The position numbers were made by a program, and so were the translations under genes. Shown one piece after another: positions 29,614 through 37,694 of a DNA stretch of 64,000 nt; the stretch's first letter is position 1; each line of letters opens with the position of its first letter. Under the pieces are notes generated by a model. The model was not told the origin of the DNA, ran no database searches, and saw only the letters and a program-made list of their open reading frames with translations. The DNA is from Gammaproteobacteria bacterium (GTDB lineage: Bacteria > Pseudomonadota > Gammaproteobacteria > Burkholderiales > Burkholderiaceae_C): assembly GCA_018828125.1 (NCBI GenBank), contig JAHJWB010000019.1, forward strand, positions 124,001-188,000, written 5' to 3'.

Positions 29614-30491
29614 AAAGTGGTGTCTGGAATGTCGATCTGGCCTTCGAACACCGTGGTGGCGGGGCCGGTCATGAAAACGGAATCAGCCTCCTGGCCGCTC
29701 CAGGCGATGGTGAGGCGACCGCCGCGCGTGTCCACATGCACCTCGTTGTCGAGCAGGCCCAGGCGGATGCCAGCCGCCACCGCAGCGCAGGCGCCTGTGC
29801 CGCAGGCCAGGGTTTCACCCACGCCACGCTCGAACACGCGCAGGCGCACGTGGGTGCGGTCCACGATCTGCAAAAAGCCTGCGTTCACACGTTGCGGAAA
29901 GCGCACGTGGTTTTCAATCAGAGGGCCGGTCTCCAGCACCGGTGCGGTGTCCACGTTGCCCACCAGCTGCACGGCATGCGGATTGCCCATGGAGACAACC
30001 GCTACCAAAACAGTAGCTACCAGCGCTTTACCATCAAGCGCTAGAGGCCATTTTTGCCCTAAACCTTGATCCACAGCGCTCAGGCCCGTGGCATCAAACG
30101 GAACCTGGGCGGGCTCGAACTGCGGGCGACCCATGTCCACGGTGACACGGCCATCGGGCGTGAGTCGGGGGGCGATCACGCCGCCTTTGGTCAATACGCG
30201 GAGGGTGTCTTTACCAGACAGGCCCTTGTCGTGCACAAAGCGCGCAAAGCAGCGGGCGCCGTTGCCACACTGCTCCACCTCGCCGCCGTCGGCGTTGTGG
30301 ATCACGTATTCAAAGTCGATGCCTTCGGCGGGAGAAGGTCGGACGGTGAGGATCTGGTCCGCCCCCACGCCGAAGTGGCGGTCGGCCAGAAACCGGTATT
30401 GCGCGGCGCTGAGCCCCAGGCGGCCCTGGGTTTCGTCGAGCACCACGAAATCGTTGCCCGCGCCCTGCATTTTGGTGAAGCGAATCTGCAT
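29610..30491 (-). CDS. dapF: Diaminopimelate epimerase
   Basis: DapF epimerises LL- to meso-diaminopimelate for lysine and peptidoglycan. The 293-residue protein starts [20 protein letters not shown]. The two catalytic cysteines are in [12 protein letters not shown] and [13 protein letters not shown]. Just before the conserved VSMGNPHAV lies an in-frame insertion of about 20 residues ([18 protein letters not shown]). It is encoded by a copy of the dispersed palindromic repeat, and ordinary DapF lacks it. The product supplies the substrate of MurE encoded earlier in the window. Confidence 0.96.
   Translation of the reverse strand: MQIRFTKMQGAGNDFVVLDETQGRLGLSAAQYRFLADRHFGVGADQILTVRPSPAEGIDFEYVIHNADGGEVEQCGNGARCFARFVHDKGLSGKDTLRVLTKGGVIAPRLTPDGRVTVDMGRPQFEPAQVPFDATGLSAVDQGLGQKWPLALDGKALVATVLVAVVSMGNPHAVQLVGNVDTAPVLETGPLIENHVRFPQRVNAGFLQIVDRTHVRLRVFERGVGETLACGTGACAAVAAGIRLGLLDNEVHVDTRGGRLTIAWSGQEADSVFMTGPATTVFEGQIDIPDTTL
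30001..30055. repeat. Dispersed palindromic repeat copy inside dapF
   Basis: GCTACCAAAACAGTAGCTAC is followed by CAGCGCTTTACCATCAAGCG and CTAGAGGCCA. The AGCGCTT/AAGCGCT arms and both flanks match the intergenic copies. It is in frame within dapF. Confidence 0.85.
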
Positions 30492-30607
30492 CCGGCGGAT
30501 TATCGTCGGTGGTGCCTGAATAACCTCGGACTGCGCCGGTTTCACCACAAGACTAGGCTTGCACCCTTTGGCCGCCCCTGTGGTCGCCACCCGCCAAGGA
30601 CTTCTCC

Positions 30608-31312
30608 ATGCCCGATCTTTCCGCTTTTGTCATCACCCACAAATGGCCCGCCCAGCACCCGGAGCGCCTCCAGCTGTATTCGCTGCCCACGCCCAACGGC
30701 GTGAAGGTGTCGATTGCGCTGGAGGAACTGGGCTTGCCGTATGAGCCGCACCTGGTGAGCTTTGAGACCAACGACCAGACCTCGCCCGAGTTCCTGTCGC
30801 TCAACCCCAACAACAAGATCCCCGCCATCCTCGACCCGAACGGCCCGGGCGGCCAGCCGCTGGCGCTGTTCGAATCCGGCGCCATCCTGCTGTACCTGGC
30901 CGAGAAAACCGGCCAGCTGATCCCGCAGGATGCCACTGCGCGCTACGAAAGCATCCAGTGGGTGATGTGGCAGATGGGCGGCCTGGGCCCGATGTTTGGT
31001 CAGCTCGGGTTCTTCCACAAATTTGCGGGCAAGGACTATGAAGACAAGCGCCCTCGCGACCGCTACGTGGCCGAGTCAAAACGCCTGCTCGCAGTGCTGA
31101 ACCAGCGCCTGGCGGGCCGCCTGTGGGTGATGGGCGACCAGTACACCATCGCCGATATCGCCATCCTGCCGTGGGTGCGCAACCTGATCGGCTTTTATGG
31201 CGCGGGTGAGCTGGTGGAGTTCGACCAGTTCACGGAACTCAAGCGCGTGCTCGACGTGTTCGTGGCCCGGCCTGCCGTGGTCAAGGGCCTGAACATCCCG
31301 GCCCGCGGGTGA
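30608..31312 (+). CDS. Glutathione S-transferase family protein (YfcG/YghU-like)
   Basis: This family acts as glutathione-dependent disulfide reductases or transferases in the cytoplasm. The 234-residue protein has a thioredoxin-fold N-domain with the nu-class start [35 protein letters not shown] and [14 protein letters not shown] form the glutathione site. An all-helical C-domain contains [17 protein letters not shown] lies about 10 nt before the ATG. It is divergent from dapF and convergent with the next LysR gene. Confidence 0.93.
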   Translation: MPDLSAFVITHKWPAQHPERLQLYSLPTPNGVKVSIALEELGLPYEPHLVSFETNDQTSPEFLSLNPNNKIPAILDPNGPGGQPLALFESGAILLYLAEKTGQLIPQDATARYESIQWVMWQMGGLGPMFGQLGFFHKFAGKDYEDKRPRDRYVAESKRLLAVLNQRLAGRLWVMGDQYTIADIAILPWVRNLIGFYGAGELVEFDQFTELKRVLDVFVARPAVVKGLNIPARG

Positions 31313-31340
31313 TTTGTCTGCGCACGCCTAGGTTGGGTCA

Positions 31341-32225
31341 TCAGCCCAGGCGCGCCTGCAAAAAGTCCAGAAAACACGCAATGCGCGCAGCCAGTTGCGT
31401 GTTGCGGTAGTACACCGCGTTGATGGGCTGGCGCACGTCCACCGTGTCCTTGACCAGCAGCTGCACCAGGTCACCGCGCACGCGGTCCTCGGTGGTCATG
31501 AAGTCCGACAGACACACGATGCCCACGCCCTGCAACGCCAGCTGGCGCAGGGTTTCGCCGCTCGACGCGGTGATGTGGGGCTGCACCGCCCATTCATCGC
31601 CGTGGATGCCGCGCAGCGGCCAGCGGTTGAGTGACTCGGGCTGTGTGAAGCCCAGCAGCGTGTGGCCCGCCAGGTCTTGTACGGCGCGGGGTTTGCCCTC
31701 TGCGGCCAAGTAGGCCGGGCTGGCCAGCACGCGAATGCGGCTGGTGCACAGCGGCCGCGCATGCAGGGTGGAGTCGCGCAGGGGGCCGATGCGGATGGCC
31801 ACGTCGGTGCGGCGCTCCAGCAGGTCGATGTTGAGCTCGTCCGTGTCCAGCTCCAGCGTGATCTGAGGGTAGGCGGCACGGAACGCGGGCACCAGCGGCA
31901 CCACCGCATGCAGCATGAAGGGCGTGGCCGCGTTCACCCGCAGCCGGCCGGCGGGCTGCTGGCGGCGCGCGGCCATGTGCTCTTCGGCATCGTCGATGGA
32001 AGCCAGGATGGCGCGCGTGCGCAGCAAAAAGGCCTGTCCCTCCTCGGTCAGCTCGGTGCGGCGCGTGGTGCGGCGCAGCAGCGTGGTTTCCAGTTTCTTT
32101 TCAAGGCGCCCCAACGCCCGGCTGATGCCCGAGACCGTCTGGCCCAGTTGGTCGGCCGCCGCCGTGATGGATCCGCCATCGACCACGGCCACAAAGGCCT
32201 GCAGTTCTTCCAAGGTGGTTTTCAT
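31341..32225 (-). CDS. LysR-family transcriptional regulator
   Basis: The 294-residue protein has a winged HTH at the N-terminus (MKTTLEELQAFVAVVDGGSI, then AAADQLGQTVSGISRALGRLE) and a LysR substrate-binding domain. The start at 32225 was preferred to 32255 because GAGG lies 10 nt upstream. It is divergent from an MFS exporter and an aldo-keto reductase, which resembles the yafC-dkgB pairing of E. coli. It probably controls both genes through the palindrome in the shared 113-nt gap. The inducer is unknown. Confidence 0.93.
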   Translation of the reverse strand: MKTTLEELQAFVAVVDGGSITAAADQLGQTVSGISRALGRLEKKLETTLLRRTTRRTELTEEGQAFLLRTRAILASIDDAEEHMAARRQQPAGRLRVNAATPFMLHAVVPLVPAFRAAYPQITLELDTDELNIDLLERRTDVAIRIGPLRDSTLHARPLCTSRIRVLASPAYLAAEGKPRAVQDLAGHTLLGFTQPESLNRWPLRGIHGDEWAVQPHITASSGETLRQLALQGVGIVCLSDFMTTEDRVRGDLVQLLVKDTVDVRQPINAVYYRNTQLAARIACFLDFLQARLG

Positions 32226-32244
32226 CAAGCGATCCTCACTGATT

Positions 32245-32261
32245 GTTGATTTCAAATCAAC
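32245..32261. promoter_or_regulatory. 17-bp palindrome, probable LysR operator
   Basis: GTTGATTTCAAATCAAC is a perfect inverted repeat in the lysR-MFS intergenic region. It contains the T-N11-A pattern typical of LysR-type binding sites and lies 20 nt upstream of the lysR start. Confidence 0.7.
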
Positions 32262-32338
32262 TATCTATGGCGTAGAACCCTCTTTTTCTGCAAGGCTGCA
32301 AACCCGACACTTCCCTGCATCCCCACAGGAGTGTTTCC

Positions 32339-33541
32339 ATGCCCATTGCCTTGCTCGCGCTGACGCTCAGCGCTTTTGCCATCGGCACGACCGAGTTCGT
32401 GATCGTTGGCCTGCTGCCCACCGTGGCGGCCGATCTGTCCATCAGCATCCCCTCGGCGGGCCTGCTGGTCAGCCTGTATGCCCTGGGCGTCGCCATCGGC
32501 GCGCCCGTACTCACGGCCCTCACGGGTAAGCTACCGCGCAAGGCGCTGCTGCTGTCGCTGATGGCCTTGTTCACCGCCGGCAACCTGCTGGCCTGGCAGG
32601 CACCGAGCTATGAATCGCTGGTGGCCGCGCGCATCCTCACGGGGCTGGCGCATGGGGTCTTCTTCTCCATCGGCTCGACCATCGCCACGGGCCTGGTGCC
32701 GCGCGAGAAGGCCGCCAATGCCATTGCCATCATGTTCACAGGGCTCACCGTGGCGCTGGTCACCGGGGTGCCGCTGGGTACTTTTATCGGCCAGCACTTC
32801 GGCTGGCGCGAGACCTTCCTGGCCGTCTCGGCCCTGGGCGTGGTCGCCTTCATCGGCAGCGCACTCTTCGTGCCGCGCCACATCGCCCACACCCCACCGG
32901 CCTCGCTGCTGCAGCAGGCCAAGGTGCTGGCCGAGCCGCGCCTGCTGCTGGTGTATGCCAAGACGGCCATCGGCTACGGCGGCAGCTTCATTCCCTTCAC
33001 CTTTCTTGCGCCCATCCTGACCGATGTGTCGGGCTTCAGCGCCGGGGCGGTGGGCTGGGTGATGCTGGTCTACGGCGTGTCGGTCGCCGTCGGCAACATC
33101 TGGGGCGGCCGGCTGGCCGACCGGCTGGGGCCCATCCCCGCGCTGCGCATCGTGTTCGCGCTGCTGGCCGCCGTGTTGCTGCTGCTGCAGTTCACCGCAC
33201 CGCACCCCTGGCTGGCGCTGGTGACCGTACTGCTCTGGGGCGCCGTGGCCTTCGGCAACGTGCCGGGGCTGCAGGTGTACGTGGTCAAGCAGGCCGAGCG
33301 CTTCACGCCCCAGGCGGTGGACGTGGCCTCGGGCCTGAACATCGCCGCGTTCAACCTGGGTATTGCCGGTGCCGCCTGGGCCGGCGGCCTGATCGTGACG
33401 CACCTGGGCCTGATGCACACGCCCTGGATCGGCGCCGTGGTGGTGCTGGTCTCACTGGCCCTGACGCACTACAGCGGCGTGCTGGACCGCCGAGCCGGCA
33501 TCCCCGTGCACTCCAACGGCCCGGTCCCCGTTGGCCACTGA
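32339..33541 (+). CDS. MFS transporter, DHA1 family efflux type
   Basis: This is a 400-residue, 12-helix proton-driven exporter of the AraJ/YdhP-like DHA1 group. It begins MPIALLALTLSAFAIGTTEFVIVGLLP, the characteristic first helix with the TTEF motif. The loop 2-3 signature and the central hydrophilic loop near residue 180-200 are present. AGGAG lies about 10 nt before the ATG. It is co-oriented with the aldo-keto reductase 39 nt downstream and divergent from the LysR gene. The substrate is unknown. Confidence 0.92.
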   Translation: MPIALLALTLSAFAIGTTEFVIVGLLPTVAADLSISIPSAGLLVSLYALGVAIGAPVLTALTGKLPRKALLLSLMALFTAGNLLAWQAPSYESLVAARILTGLAHGVFFSIGSTIATGLVPREKAANAIAIMFTGLTVALVTGVPLGTFIGQHFGWRETFLAVSALGVVAFIGSALFVPRHIAHTPPASLLQQAKVLAEPRLLLVYAKTAIGYGGSFIPFTFLAPILTDVSGFSAGAVGWVMLVYGVSVAVGNIWGGRLADRLGPIPALRIVFALLAAVLLLLQFTAPHPWLALVTVLLWGAVAFGNVPGLQVYVVKQAERFTPQAVDVASGLNIAAFNLGIAGAAWAGGLIVTHLGLMHTPWIGAVVVLVSLALTHYSGVLDRRAGIPVHSNGPVPVGH

Positions 33542-33580
33542 TCACCCATTTTTTTTCACATCTACACGGAGTCTTCCCTC

Positions 33581-34393
33581 ATGCATTCCTCTTCCATCCC
33601 CGCCTTCGGCCTGGGCACTTTCCGCCTCAAGGACCAAGTCGTCATCGACTCGGTGCGCAACGCGCTCGACCTGGGCTACCGCACCATCGACACCGCGCAG
33701 ATCTACGGCAACGAGGCTGAAATCGGCCAGGCCATTGGCGAGAGCGGCGTGCCACGCAACGAGCTGTTTCTCACCACCAAGGTCTGGACCGAGCACCTGG
33801 CAGCGGACAAGCTCATCCCCAGTCTCAAGGAAAGCCTGCGCAAGCTGCGCACACACCACGTGGACCTGGCACTGATCCACTGGCCCTCGCCCGGCGGCGC
33901 CGTGCCCGTGGCCGAGTTCATGGGCGCGCTGGCCGACGCCAAGGCGCAGGGCCTGGCACGCCACATCGGCGTGTCCAACTTCACCGTGGCGTTGATGAAG
34001 GAGGCCATTGCCGCCGTGGGCGCCAGCGCCGTGGCCACCCTCCAGGTCGAGCTCCACCCCTACTTGCAAAACCGCACGGTGGCCGACTTCACCAGAAGCC
34101 AGGGCATCCACGTGACGTCGTACATGACACTGGCCTATGGCAAGGTGCTGAACGACCCGGTGATTACATCGATTGCCCATGCGCACGGCGCCACCACAGC
34201 CCAGGTGGCGCTGGCCTGGGCGATGCAGCTCGGCTATGCGGTGATCCCATCGTCCACCCGACGCGAGAACCTGGCGGGCAATCTGAAGGCGCAGCAACGG
34301 CAACTGACCGACACCGACATGGCGCAGATTGCGACGCTGGAACGAGGGGAACGCTTGGTGAACCCGGACGGTCTGGCTCCGGCCTGGGATTGA
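33581..34393 (+). CDS. dkgB: Aldo-keto reductase (2,5-diketo-D-gluconate reductase B-like)
   Basis: The 270-residue NADPH-dependent reductase keeps the catalytic tetrad: D and Y in [12 protein letters not shown] in LTTKVWTEH and H in [21 protein letters not shown] is the NADPH-phosphate site. It is closest by eye to DkgB/YafB, and the LysR neighbour fits E. coli yafC-dkgB. The physiological carbonyl substrate is uncertain; reduction of methylglyoxal-type aldehydes is common in the family. Confidence 0.88.
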   Translation: MHSSSIPAFGLGTFRLKDQVVIDSVRNALDLGYRTIDTAQIYGNEAEIGQAIGESGVPRNELFLTTKVWTEHLAADKLIPSLKESLRKLRTHHVDLALIHWPSPGGAVPVAEFMGALADAKAQGLARHIGVSNFTVALMKEAIAAVGASAVATLQVELHPYLQNRTVADFTRSQGIHVTSYMTLAYGKVLNDPVITSIAHAHGATTAQVALAWAMQLGYAVIPSSTRRENLAGNLKAQQRQLTDTDMAQIATLERGERLVNPDGLAPAWD

Positions 34394-34395
34394 TT

Positions 34396-34718
34396 TCAGC
34401 CTGCAACCACGCGCACAAAAGCCGGCACCACGCCCAGGGCATCGCCCCGCCGTTGCACCGCATGCACATCGGCACGCGGTGCCTTGGCACCAAGCGTTTT
34501 GAGCAGCAGCGTTGTCCGAACAGCACGCCCATCGACGACGGAACCAGCGCCACACCGAGCCCCGCAGCCACCAGGCTCAGCACGGCCGCCAGCTCCACCG
34601 TGGTCTGCGCCACCTGGGGTGCAAACCCCGCCTGCACACAGCACTGCACGATGTGCTCGGCATGGGCTGAAGAGTCGCTGCGCAGCATCCGTCGGAGGTG
34701 ATGGCTCGTTTTGGCCAT
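34396..34718 (-). pseudogene. LysR effector-domain remnant
   Basis: On the minus strand, QTTVELAAVLSLVAAGLGVALVPSSM is the signature of a LysR substrate-binding domain. The family-like continuation (KTLGAKAPRADVHAVQRRGD...LGVVPAFVRVVAG) is in another frame, so there is at least one frameshift. The N-terminal HTH and first two thirds are absent. This decayed fragment fills the roughly 370 nt between dkgB and the NUDIX-MBL gene; I see no other gene there. Confidence 0.75.
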
Positions 34719-34765
34719 GCAAGCCTGTGCAGACAAGCAAAGGGGCAACGCTGGATAATGGCCCG

Positions 34766-36451
34766 ATGCCCCGCACCAGCCAACAACTCCACCCCCACCG
34801 CGAACCCGTTGCCACCCGCCTTGCCGCCACCGTGCTGCTGCTGCGTGATGCCGAGGCCGATGGAGCGCTGGAAGTGCTGATGACGCGGCGCTCGCCCAAC
34901 GCGAGTTTTGCCCCTGGCGCCTACGTGTTCCCCGGTGGCGGCATCGACGCACTGGACGCGGCACCCGACACCCATGCCGCCGCGGACCGCCGCCCCACAC
35001 AAAACGACTTGCACCTGACCCAGGCCATCGCCGCCATCCGCGAGAGTTTTGAAGAACTGGGCGTGCTGCTGGCCCGCCATGCAGACGGCCCGCGCACGGG
35101 GTTGATGGCCGATGCCCAGGACATCGCCGCCATCGACCGCCACCAGCCCTTTGCAGCGCAGTGCGCCGCACGCGGCCTGCGCCTGGCGGCCGACGGTGTG
35201 TACCTGCTGGCCCACTGGACGGCCGACCGCGACCTGGCGCGCCGTTTCGAGGTGCCCTTCCTCGTGGCCCGCATGCCCGAAGACCAGGAACCCGTGGCCG
35301 ACGAGTCCGAGCAGTTCGAGCCCGTTTGGGTGCGCCCTGCCGACGCGTTGGCGCGGCACGAGGCGGGGCAGTTCTTCATGATCTTCCCCACCATCCGCAC
35401 GCTGCAGCGGCTGGCGAAGTTCGCCAGCACCCAGGCCGTGCTGGACGCCGTGGCGCACGAGCAGCCCTTGTGGGTGAGCTGCCCCCGCGCGGGCACGCTG
35501 GCAGGCAAGGAAGCGCGCTACATGGAAGACGAAATGCCGTTTGGCGAACTGGCCCTGGTGTGCCCCGACGGGCAGATCGTGCACGCGCTGGACTGGCAGA
35601 CCGAACGCCCCGTGCCCCTGCTGCGCAACGTGATGCGCCTGACCGCGCCCAACCCCGGCGTGATGACCGGCCCTGGCACCAACAGCTATCTGGTGGGCGA
35701 CCTGGCCACCGGCTTCATCGCCATCGACCCCGGCCCGGCCGACACTGAGCACCTGGACAAGCTCTGGCGTGCTGCAGGCGGCGATATCCGCATGATCGTG
35801 TGCACCCATTCGCACCCGGACCACTCTCCGGGCGCCGCACCACTGCAAGCCATGTGTGTGCAAGCCGGCAAGGCCCAGCCGCCCATCCTGGGCCTGCCGT
35901 CCGCTGCCACCGCGCGCGCAGCCAGCGAGTTCACGCCGGATCGGTCGCTACAAAATAATGAGCTATTAACGCTTGTTGGACAAGCGCCAGAGGGCAAAAT
36001 CACCCATACCTTACAGGTGATTCACACCCCTGGTCATGCCGCCAACCACCTGTGCCTGCTGCTGGTGGAAGACGCACTGCTCTTCAGTGGCGACCACATC
36101 CTGAATGGCAGCACCACGGTGGTGGACCCGCCGGACGGCAACATGGCCGACTACCTGGATTCGCTGGACCGGCTGGACGCCGCATGCGCCGAACACAGCG
36201 TGGAGTTCATCCTGCCAGCACACGGCTATGTGCTGGGCAACGCTCGCGGCGCGATTGCCCGCCTCAAGGCCCACCGCCTGGCCCGCGAAGCCAAGGTGCT
36301 GGCGGCCATGCAGGCGCTGCCGCAGGGCAGCATGGATGATTGGGTGCAGCGCGCGTATGACGATGTGCCACCGCGCATGTGGCCAGTGGCCCAGCGTTCT
36401 CTGCTGGCGCATGTGGAGCGCATCCGGTCCCAGCAGCCCGGGAATGATTGA
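34766..36451 (+). CDS. NUDIX hydrolase-metallo-beta-lactamase fusion protein
   Basis: The 561-residue protein joins two hydrolase folds. Residues about 15-270 are NUDIX-like, with YVFPGGGIDALDA and the helix RESFEELGVLLAR, but there is a 40-residue insertion between the Gly-rich loop and the REx2EE helix. Residues about 290-550 are a LACTB2-like metallo-beta-lactamase with the zinc motif THSHPDHSPGA and FSGDHILNGST. The MBL half is related to RNA-processing and thioesterase-like enzymes. The start at 34766 precedes the first domain closely. A dispersed repeat copy adds LQNNELLTLVGQAPEGK in frame. Confidence 0.88.
   Translation: MPRTSQQLHPHREPVATRLAATVLLLRDAEADGALEVLMTRRSPNASFAPGAYVFPGGGIDALDAAPDTHAAADRRPTQNDLHLTQAIAAIRESFEELGVLLARHADGPRTGLMADAQDIAAIDRHQPFAAQCAARGLRLAADGVYLLAHWTADRDLARRFEVPFLVARMPEDQEPVADESEQFEPVWVRPADALARHEAGQFFMIFPTIRTLQRLAKFASTQAVLDAVAHEQPLWVSCPRAGTLAGKEARYMEDEMPFGELALVCPDGQIVHALDWQTERPVPLLRNVMRLTAPNPGVMTGPGTNSYLVGDLATGFIAIDPGPADTEHLDKLWRAAGGDIRMIVCTHSHPDHSPGAAPLQAMCVQAGKAQPPILGLPSAATARAASEFTPDRSLQNNELLTLVGQAPEGKITHTLQVIHTPGHAANHLCLLLVEDALLFSGDHILNGSTTVVDPPDGNMADYLDSLDRLDAACAEHSVEFILPAHGYVLGNARGAIARLKAHRLAREAKVLAAMQALPQGSMDDWVQRAYDDVPPRMWPVAQRSLLAHVERIRSQQPGND
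35947..35999. repeat. Dispersed palindromic repeat copy inside the NUDIX-MBL gene
   Basis: GCTACAAAATAATGAGCTAT is followed by TAACGCTTGTTGGACAAGCG and CCAGAGGGCAAAA. The CGCTTG/CAAGCG arms are an inverted repeat and the flanks match other copies. It is in frame and encodes about 17 residues in a loop between MBL elements. Confidence 0.8.
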
Positions 36452-36490
36452 TGCCCCCTGAGTGATGCCCCCTGAGTGATGCCCCCTGAG
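36449..36490. repeat. Three 14-bp tandem repeats at the NUDIX-MBL stop codon
   Basis: TGATGCCCCCTGAG occurs three times at 36449, 36463 and 36477. The first TGA is the stop codon of the upstream gene. The last unit runs into the GC-rich element at 36482. Confidence 0.9.
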
Positions 36491-36560
36491 GCGCTGCGCG
36501 CCTTCCCCCTCAGGGGGACGCCACCAGCGGCCCGGCGAAGCCGGTTCCACGGTGACACTG
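36482..36560. repeat. GC-rich palindromic intergenic element, copy 1
   Basis: The element reads CCCCCTGAGG...CGCGCCTTCCCCCTCAGGGG, then GACGCCACC, GGCCCGGCG and GGTTCCACGGTG. It starts with an inverted repeat (CCCCCTGAG/CTCAGGGGG). A close copy follows at 37443, on the other side of the pseudouridine-synthase-like gene. Confidence 0.85.
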
Positions 36561-36653
36561 GTGTGAAGCCAGCGCCTGTTTTGGAGAGCACGCCGACAAT
36601 CACGCATTTGCCCCTTCGATTTCCACACGGCAAATGCCTTCCTTCCTCACCCT

Positions 36654-37442
36654 ATGACCGAAAAGAACCCCGACCCCACACACATCCGCCTGGTCAAACG
36701 CGTGGCCGAACAACTGAACTGCTCGCGCAGCACGGCCGAGCAATTTGTGGAAGGCGGGTTTGTGAGCGTGGACGGCCAGGTGGTGGAAGCCCCAGGCGCC
36801 CGAGTGCGCCCCGACCAGACCGTGACGGTTGCCAAGGACGCGAGCCTCCTGGAGCTGACACCCGTGACGCTGCTGCTGCACAAGCCCGCCGGTTTTGAAG
36901 CCGGGCTGGGTCAGCCGGCCGCAGGCGGCACTGCGCACGCCAGCCGCAGCCAGGGCGCCACGCCAGCCACTTCACTGCTGGAGGTTGCATCCCACCTGGC
37001 CGAGGACGCCTCGGGCATTCGGGTGCTGCAGCGCCACTTCAAGCAGCTCGAATGCTTCACGCCACTGCCCACCGAGGCCAGTGGCCTGGTGGTCTACACA
37101 CAAGACAAACGCATCGCGCGCAAGCTGGCCGAAGACATCGAGTCGCTGGAGCAGGAGTGCATCGTCGAAGTCAAGGGCGACATCGCCAACCATGGCCTGC
37201 AACGCCTGTGCCACGGCCTGACGTTCAACGGCCGCCCGCTGCCGCCCATCAAGGTCAGTTGGCAAAGCGAGACCAAGCTGCGCTTTGCACTCAAGGGCAT
37301 CCGCCCCGGACAGATACCTGCCATGTGCGACGCCGTCGGCTTGTCGGTTGTGGCCATCAAGCGCATCCGCATTGGCCGCGTGCCGCTGGCCAAGGTGCCC
37401 GAGGGGCAGTGGCGGTATTTGCAGCCTTGGGAAAGGTTCTGA
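36654..37442 (+). CDS. RsuA/RluF-type pseudouridine synthase homologue lacking the catalytic Asp
   Basis: The 262-residue protein has an N-terminal S4 RNA-binding domain (IRLVKRVAEQLNCSRSTAEQ) and a pseudouridine-synthase fold ending VVAIKRIRIGRVPLAKVPEG, typical of the RsuA/RluF branch. In active members the catalytic loop reads GRLD.x2.(T/S).GLL. Here it is TPLPTEASGLVVYTQD near residues 138-153, with Pro where the Asp should be. I infer an RNA-binding protein that has probably lost isomerase activity. The gene is bracketed by direct copies of a GC-rich repeat. Confidence 0.85.
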   Translation: MTEKNPDPTHIRLVKRVAEQLNCSRSTAEQFVEGGFVSVDGQVVEAPGARVRPDQTVTVAKDASLLELTPVTLLLHKPAGFEAGLGQPAAGGTAHASRSQGATPATSLLEVASHLAEDASGIRVLQRHFKQLECFTPLPTEASGLVVYTQDKRIARKLAEDIESLEQECIVEVKGDIANHGLQRLCHGLTFNGRPLPPIKVSWQSETKLRFALKGIRPGQIPAMCDAVGLSVVAIKRIRIGRVPLAKVPEGQWRYLQPWERF

Positions 37443-37528
37443 CTCCCCCTGAGTCGCTTCGCGCCTTCCCCCAGTGGGGGACGCCACCCGTGGCCTGGCG
37501 GAGCCAGTTCCACGGTGGCACTGGCATG
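37443..37528. repeat. GC-rich palindromic intergenic element, copy 2
   Basis: CCCCCTGAGTCGCTTCGCGC, CTTCCCCCAGTGGGGGACGC, then CCTGGCGGAGCCAGTTCCAC and GGTGGCACTGG. It has the same block order and orientation as the copy at 36482, starting right after the stop codon at 37442. Confidence 0.85.
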
Positions 37529-37572
37529 CGCCGCGCCCGTTGTTAAGGGCGGGACCATCAGAATCCAGGCCA

Positions 37573-37634
37573 AAACGATAGCTATTAAAAGCATAGCTGT
37601 TGGCGCTTATTGGTAAAGAGCTAGAGGCCAATTT
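37573..37634. repeat. Dispersed palindromic repeat, intergenic copy before the DUF898 gene
   Basis: GATAGCTATTAAAAGCATAG, CTGTTGGCGCTTATTGGTAA, then AGAGCTAGAGGCCAATTTGG. It is the reverse orientation of the copies at 19508 and 52786 and extends to a GGCCAATTTGGC palindrome. Confidence 0.8.
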
Positions 37635-37694
37635 GGCTTAAAAATATTCTCCCTGATCCGCTGCTACACTGCGCGACAAACAAGGAGGGAGTTC

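Noticed and set aside
34164-35171. Intact LysR gene on the minus strand after dkgB
   Set aside because: Only the end of the effector domain is recognisable, it changes frame, and the open frame overlaps dkgB and the NUDIX-MBL gene.
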